This document shows, one piece after another, positions 5,583 to 7,814 of a DNA stretch of 7,814 nucleotides (positions within the stretch are counted from its first letter, which is position 1; each line of letters opens with the position of its first letter). Source of the DNA: Flavobacteriaceae bacterium (lineage in GTDB: Bacteria; Bacteroidota; Bacteroidia; Flavobacteriales; Flavobacteriaceae); assembly GCA_018608735.1 (NCBI GenBank), contig JABAYZ010000122.1, positions 1-7,814 on the forward strand, read 5' to 3'. The notes below the pieces were generated by a model, which saw only the letters and a list, made by a program, of their open reading frames with translations, made no database searches and was not told the DNA's origin. The position numbers and the translations under genes were made by a program.

Positions 5583-6288
5583 CTCCTTTTAAATCGTCTG
5601 CTCTACGGCTTGTAGAATTAAAATTTCCTTTGCGTTTTTGTCGGTATTCTGTAAATAAAATACGCATGTCTTCACTCATTTTATTTTTTAGGACGGTGAC
5701 CTCTAAGCAATCGTATGAGCTCAACCCATATATAGGTGCCTTATTTGTAATTTGATTTTTATTGCGATCATCCAGACGCCCCCTTTGATGGCGTTCTTTA
5801 TCAATGATAAAAACATCAGATGTATTTAACTTTGAGTCTAGAACTGTAGAAATTTTGAGCGCTTGATATGCCGCTATGACTTCTGCATCTGTTCCGAAAC
5901 CAAATTTCCAATACTCCAAAAATTCGTATTGATTAAGTTCTTTCTCTAATAATTCAACTTGATTTTTTGCAGATTCCGGCACTAAAATAACGATCTGAAA
6001 CCGTTTAAAACCACGGAATTTATCATAAACCAACTCTTTCAAGTTTAATGCTAAAATAGCGTCATCCATAGGCGTTTGCCCTAAAAACCCTAATACAGTG
6101 AGATGGTTATCTAATTGAATTGGTGTTCCGTTTTTGGTCACAAAATTCGAGAGCTCTGGAATATCTTTTTTAATGATGTCCAAGGTCTTATAATTGTGTT
6201 TAGATGGATATAAAAACAACAAAAACAGAACGGGTAAAAAAAACAGTACCGTAAGTACAAAAGGTTTTTTAAATTTGGTGATGTTCAT
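5569..6288 (-). CDS. SCO-like thioredoxin-fold protein lacking the CxxxC copper site
   Basis: 239 residues. One N-terminal TM helix (about 9-27) and a periplasmic domain that follows the SCO plan: the strand HLTVLGFLG (62-70), a helix, IVILVPES (99-106), and a late FIIDKERHQRGRLDDR (160-175) equivalent to the FALIDKEGYIRSR of SCO. Where SCO has CPTIC this protein has GQTPMDD (70-76), and its only cysteine is C194. It therefore cannot bind copper or do thiol exchange in the SCO way. It is directly upstream of the canonical SCO with a 14-bp overlap, so the two are probably made together. A structural or partner role is possible; this is inference. The basic C-terminal tail is unlike SCO. The ATG at 6288 is the first in frame and precedes the anchor. 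Confidence 0.75.
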   Translation of the reverse strand: MNITKFKKPFVLTVLFFLPVLFLLFLYPSKHNYKTLDIIKKDIPELSNFVTKNGTPIQLDNHLTVLGFLGQTPMDDAILALNLKELVYDKFRGFKRFQIVILVPESAKNQVELLEKELNQYEFLEYWKFGFGTDAEVIAAYQALKISTVLDSKLNTSDVFIIDKERHQRGRLDDRNKNQITNKAPIYGLSSYDCLEVTVLKNKMSEDMRILFTEYRQKRKGNFNSTSRRADDLKGDEKN

Positions 6289-6292
6289 ATTA

Positions 6293-6300
6293 CAAAAATA
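6293..6300 (-). promoter_or_regulatory. Possible -7 box between terminator and SCO-like gene
   Basis: Minus-strand TATTTTTG matches TAnnTTTG and sits directly after the terminator stem. A start 5-7 nt downstream would fall at the ATG itself (6288), giving a leaderless or nearly leaderless mRNA. No -33 TTG is visible, and the box is also part of the terminator's T-tract, so the match may be incidental. Confidence 0.2.
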
Positions 6301-6330
6301 AAAAAGACGGCTCTAATAAGCCGTCTTTTT
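6301..6330 (-). terminator. Strong intrinsic terminator after oxidase subunit IV
   Basis: Perfect 12-bp arms AAAAAGACGGCT and AGCCGTCTTTTT around a 6-nt loop (6313-6318). The GC-rich core is flanked by A and T runs, so it can work on both strands; on the minus strand the stem is followed by a T-rich tract. It lies 21 bp after the subunit IV stop and 12 bp before the next start codon, so it should end or attenuate the oxidase subunit transcript. Confidence 0.88.
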
Positions 6331-6351
6331 AGTGTTAATATTTATCTATTT

Positions 6352-6792
6352 TTAAAAATCGCGTTTCACAAATCCGTTTGTGTATACAGATTCAATATAA
6401 CCGCCTTCTTGAAGTAATATAAAAACAAGATACGAAATTAGGAATATGGTTGTCCAGACCACTAATCTTCGAAGTGATTTTGTTTCATCACGCATGTGCA
6501 TGAAATCCCAAGTAATGTAATAGGCTTTTACAATGGTAAGCACTATAAATATCAAATTGAGGCTTTTCGTATATATGAACCCCGAAAACAGGATGTTGCA
6601 TAACAGCGCTCCAAATCCGCCCTCAAAAGGGGTTATTAATGGCACCATTAAAGATGCTGGTTTGTATATCCCTAATACAACTTCAACGAGCGTAATGATA
6701 GAAAGCAATAAAAGTACTCCCCAAATTTTTTGTGTATTGGACTTAAACTTAATTAAGCCTCTGAAAATTTCTAATTTATGTGCGTGTGCCAT
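6352..6792 (-). CDS. ctaF: Cytochrome c oxidase subunit IV (prokaryotic COX4 type)
   Basis: 146 residues, three predicted TM helices (about 23-43, 77-97 and 109-128). The segment KAYYITWDFMHMRDE (89-103) matches the KAxxIxxxFMHL-type signature of the prokaryotic subunit IV family (PF03626). A glutamate, E37, lies in the first helix. It is a small accessory subunit of the inner-membrane haem-copper oxidase and has no redox cofactor. It follows subunit III by 19 bp and is followed by the strong terminator, so it ends the subunit transcript. The start ATG at 6792 gives the His-containing MAHAHKLEIF N-terminus, typical of relatives. Somewhat longer than the roughly 100-residue family norm, through a loop at about 44-76 and a C-terminal tail. 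Confidence 0.9.
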   Translation of the reverse strand: MAHAHKLEIFRGLIKFKSNTQKIWGVLLLLSIITLVEVVLGIYKPASLMVPLITPFEGGFGALLCNILFSGFIYTKSLNLIFIVLTIVKAYYITWDFMHMRDETKSLRRLVVWTTIFLISYLVFILLQEGGYIESVYTNGFVKRDF

Positions 6793-6811
6793 TTCTAAAT
6801 AATATATGCGG

Positions 6812-7813
6812 TTAAACTAGGTAGAAGAATGTAAATACAAATACCCAAACTAAATCTACAAAGTGCCAGTAAAGACCAACTTTTTCTACCATTTCGTAAC
6901 TTTTACGACGTTCATAGGTTCCAATAATTACATTGAAAAAGATGATAATATTTATCACTACTCCAGATAATACGTGGAATCCGTGAAAGCCTGTAATAAA
7001 GAAAAAGAAGTCTGCAAATAGTGGTGTGCCATATTCGTTAACTTCAAGGTTAGCGCCTTTTACATAACGTTTACCATTTTTTTTAACTTGATTTAAGGAG
7101 GCTGCTCTAGATAGAACTGTTTTTTCTCCGTCCTCATTGATCGTTTGAGTTCTCACCAAAATTTCAGGATGTGACTCTAAACCATGAAGAACATCGTTCA
7201 CAGAAAATGCTGGTAAAGTCCCTTCACCCAAAAACCATATGCCGTTTTTATTTTCGTGTTGTGTCCGTTCCGTATGAGATGCCGTTGTAAAGTCTTCTAC
7301 AGCAACACGTTTGAAAACCTCTTCGCCGTCGATTGTTTTATAGGTTCCAAATTGTAATATGTTTCCCCCTTTGGTTTGTACAGCGCCATAATCTCCTTGA
7401 ATAAATGTTGCCCACTCCCAAGCTTGAGAGCCCACAAAAATGGCGCCACCAATAATAGTGAAGAACATATACCAAATGACTTTGTTTTTTTTCATTTCAT
7501 GTCCAGCATCTACGGCGAGTACCATAGTAACGGAAGACATAATTAAGACAAATGTCATAAAGGCGACATAAATCATTGGAAGTTCTTGCCCATGTAAAAA
7601 AGGAACGTGTGTAAAGACTTCATCCGCAATTGGCCAATAGTCAATAAATTTAAATCTTGAAAATCCGTAGGCTGCTAAAAACCCTGAAAAGGTTAGTGCA
7701 TCGGATACGATGAAAAACCACATCATCATTTTTCCATAACTTGATTTTAGAGGTTGATTTCCTCCACCCCAGGTTTTTCCTTCTGTTCCAGTGCTAACTA
7801 CTGTAGAATCCAT
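6812..7813 (-). CDS. ctaE: Cytochrome c oxidase subunit III with long internal insert
   Basis: 333 residues. It is a five-helix-type subunit III of a haem-copper oxidase: TM helices at about 28-50, 80-101, 112-134, 267-297 and 313-332. Family signatures are QAWEW (130-134), GFHGFHVLSG (275-284) and YWHFVDLVWVFVFTFFYL (315-332). D38 in IVSDALTF sits where mitochondrial subunit III has the DCCD-reactive glutamate of SEV(L/F)FF. Between the third and fourth helices there is about 120 residues of hydrophilic sequence (143-262) absent from ordinary subunit III. From the usual topology this should face the periplasm. The ATG at 7813 is one base from the window edge; the N-terminus MDSTVVSTGTEGKTWGGG looks complete by recollection of flavobacterial relatives, but an upstream start cannot be excluded. 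Confidence 0.9.
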   Translation of the reverse strand: MDSTVVSTGTEGKTWGGGNQPLKSSYGKMMMWFFIVSDALTFSGFLAAYGFSRFKFIDYWPIADEVFTHVPFLHGQELPMIYVAFMTFVLIMSSVTMVLAVDAGHEMKKNKVIWYMFFTIIGGAIFVGSQAWEWATFIQGDYGAVQTKGGNILQFGTYKTIDGEEVFKRVAVEDFTTASHTERTQHENKNGIWFLGEGTLPAFSVNDVLHGLESHPEILVRTQTINEDGEKTVLSRAASLNQVKKNGKRYVKGANLEVNEYGTPLFADFFFFITGFHGFHVLSGVVINIIIFFNVIIGTYERRKSYEMVEKVGLYWHFVDLVWVFVFTFFYLV

Positions 7814-7814
7814 A

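Noticed and set aside
5583..5590. AAAAGGAG directly before the SCO start codon, resembling a Shine-Dalgarno site
   Set aside because: It has no spacing to the ATG, encodes part of the upstream protein's tail, and Bacteroidota rarely use such sites.
1..7814. Mobile element, phage, defence system, CRISPR or RNA gene
   Set aside because: No transposase, integrase, repeat-spacer array, tRNA-like cloverleaf or rRNA segment was seen; all coding space is taken by export, regulator and oxidase genes.

Overview
The window looks like an AT-rich chromosomal segment from a member of the Bacteroidota, most likely Flavobacteriaceae. The reasons are the protein sequences (an aa3-type oxidase subunit III with the long internal insert I associate with flavobacteria, and an oxidase-assembly cluster with SCO and DUF420 proteins), tightly packed genes with little Shine-Dalgarno signal, and promoter-like TAnnTTTG boxes. 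No mobile element, CRISPR array, tRNA or rRNA was seen.

Left block (1-3496, all minus strand): a four-gene MacAB/HlyD-type ABC export operon. In transcription order it encodes a cytoplasmic ATPase, two different FtsX/MacB-fold permeases and a periplasmic adaptor cut by the window edge. The genes overlap, abut or are 12 bp apart, so they are very probably co-transcribed. The substrate cannot be read from the sequence.

Centre (3497-4089): a 350-bp divergent intergenic region, then a small plus-strand XRE-family DNA-binding protein starting with GTG. The spacer holds an imperfect direct repeat of 32/33 bp, a perfect 19-bp palindrome, two TTGTnACAA motifs and a possible -7 box for the ABC operon. 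This looks like a real control region, perhaps used by the XRE protein, but that link is inference.

Right block (4094-7813, all minus strand): the distal part of a cytochrome c oxidase gene cluster. In transcription order it encodes oxidase subunit III, subunit IV, a strong hairpin terminator, an SCO-like protein without the copper-binding cysteines, a canonical SCO copper chaperone, a DUF420 membrane protein and a 70-residue secreted or membrane protein with a CxxC motif. The last four are overlapped or nearly so and probably form an assembly module for the oxidase. The terminator lies only 12 bp before the assembly genes, which suggests that subunit and assembly gene expression are uncoupled.

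The system is mostly of known type. The parts that deserve attention are the uncharacterised assembly partners (cysteine-less SCO paralogue, DUF420 protein, CxxC microprotein) and the repeat-rich divergent control region.
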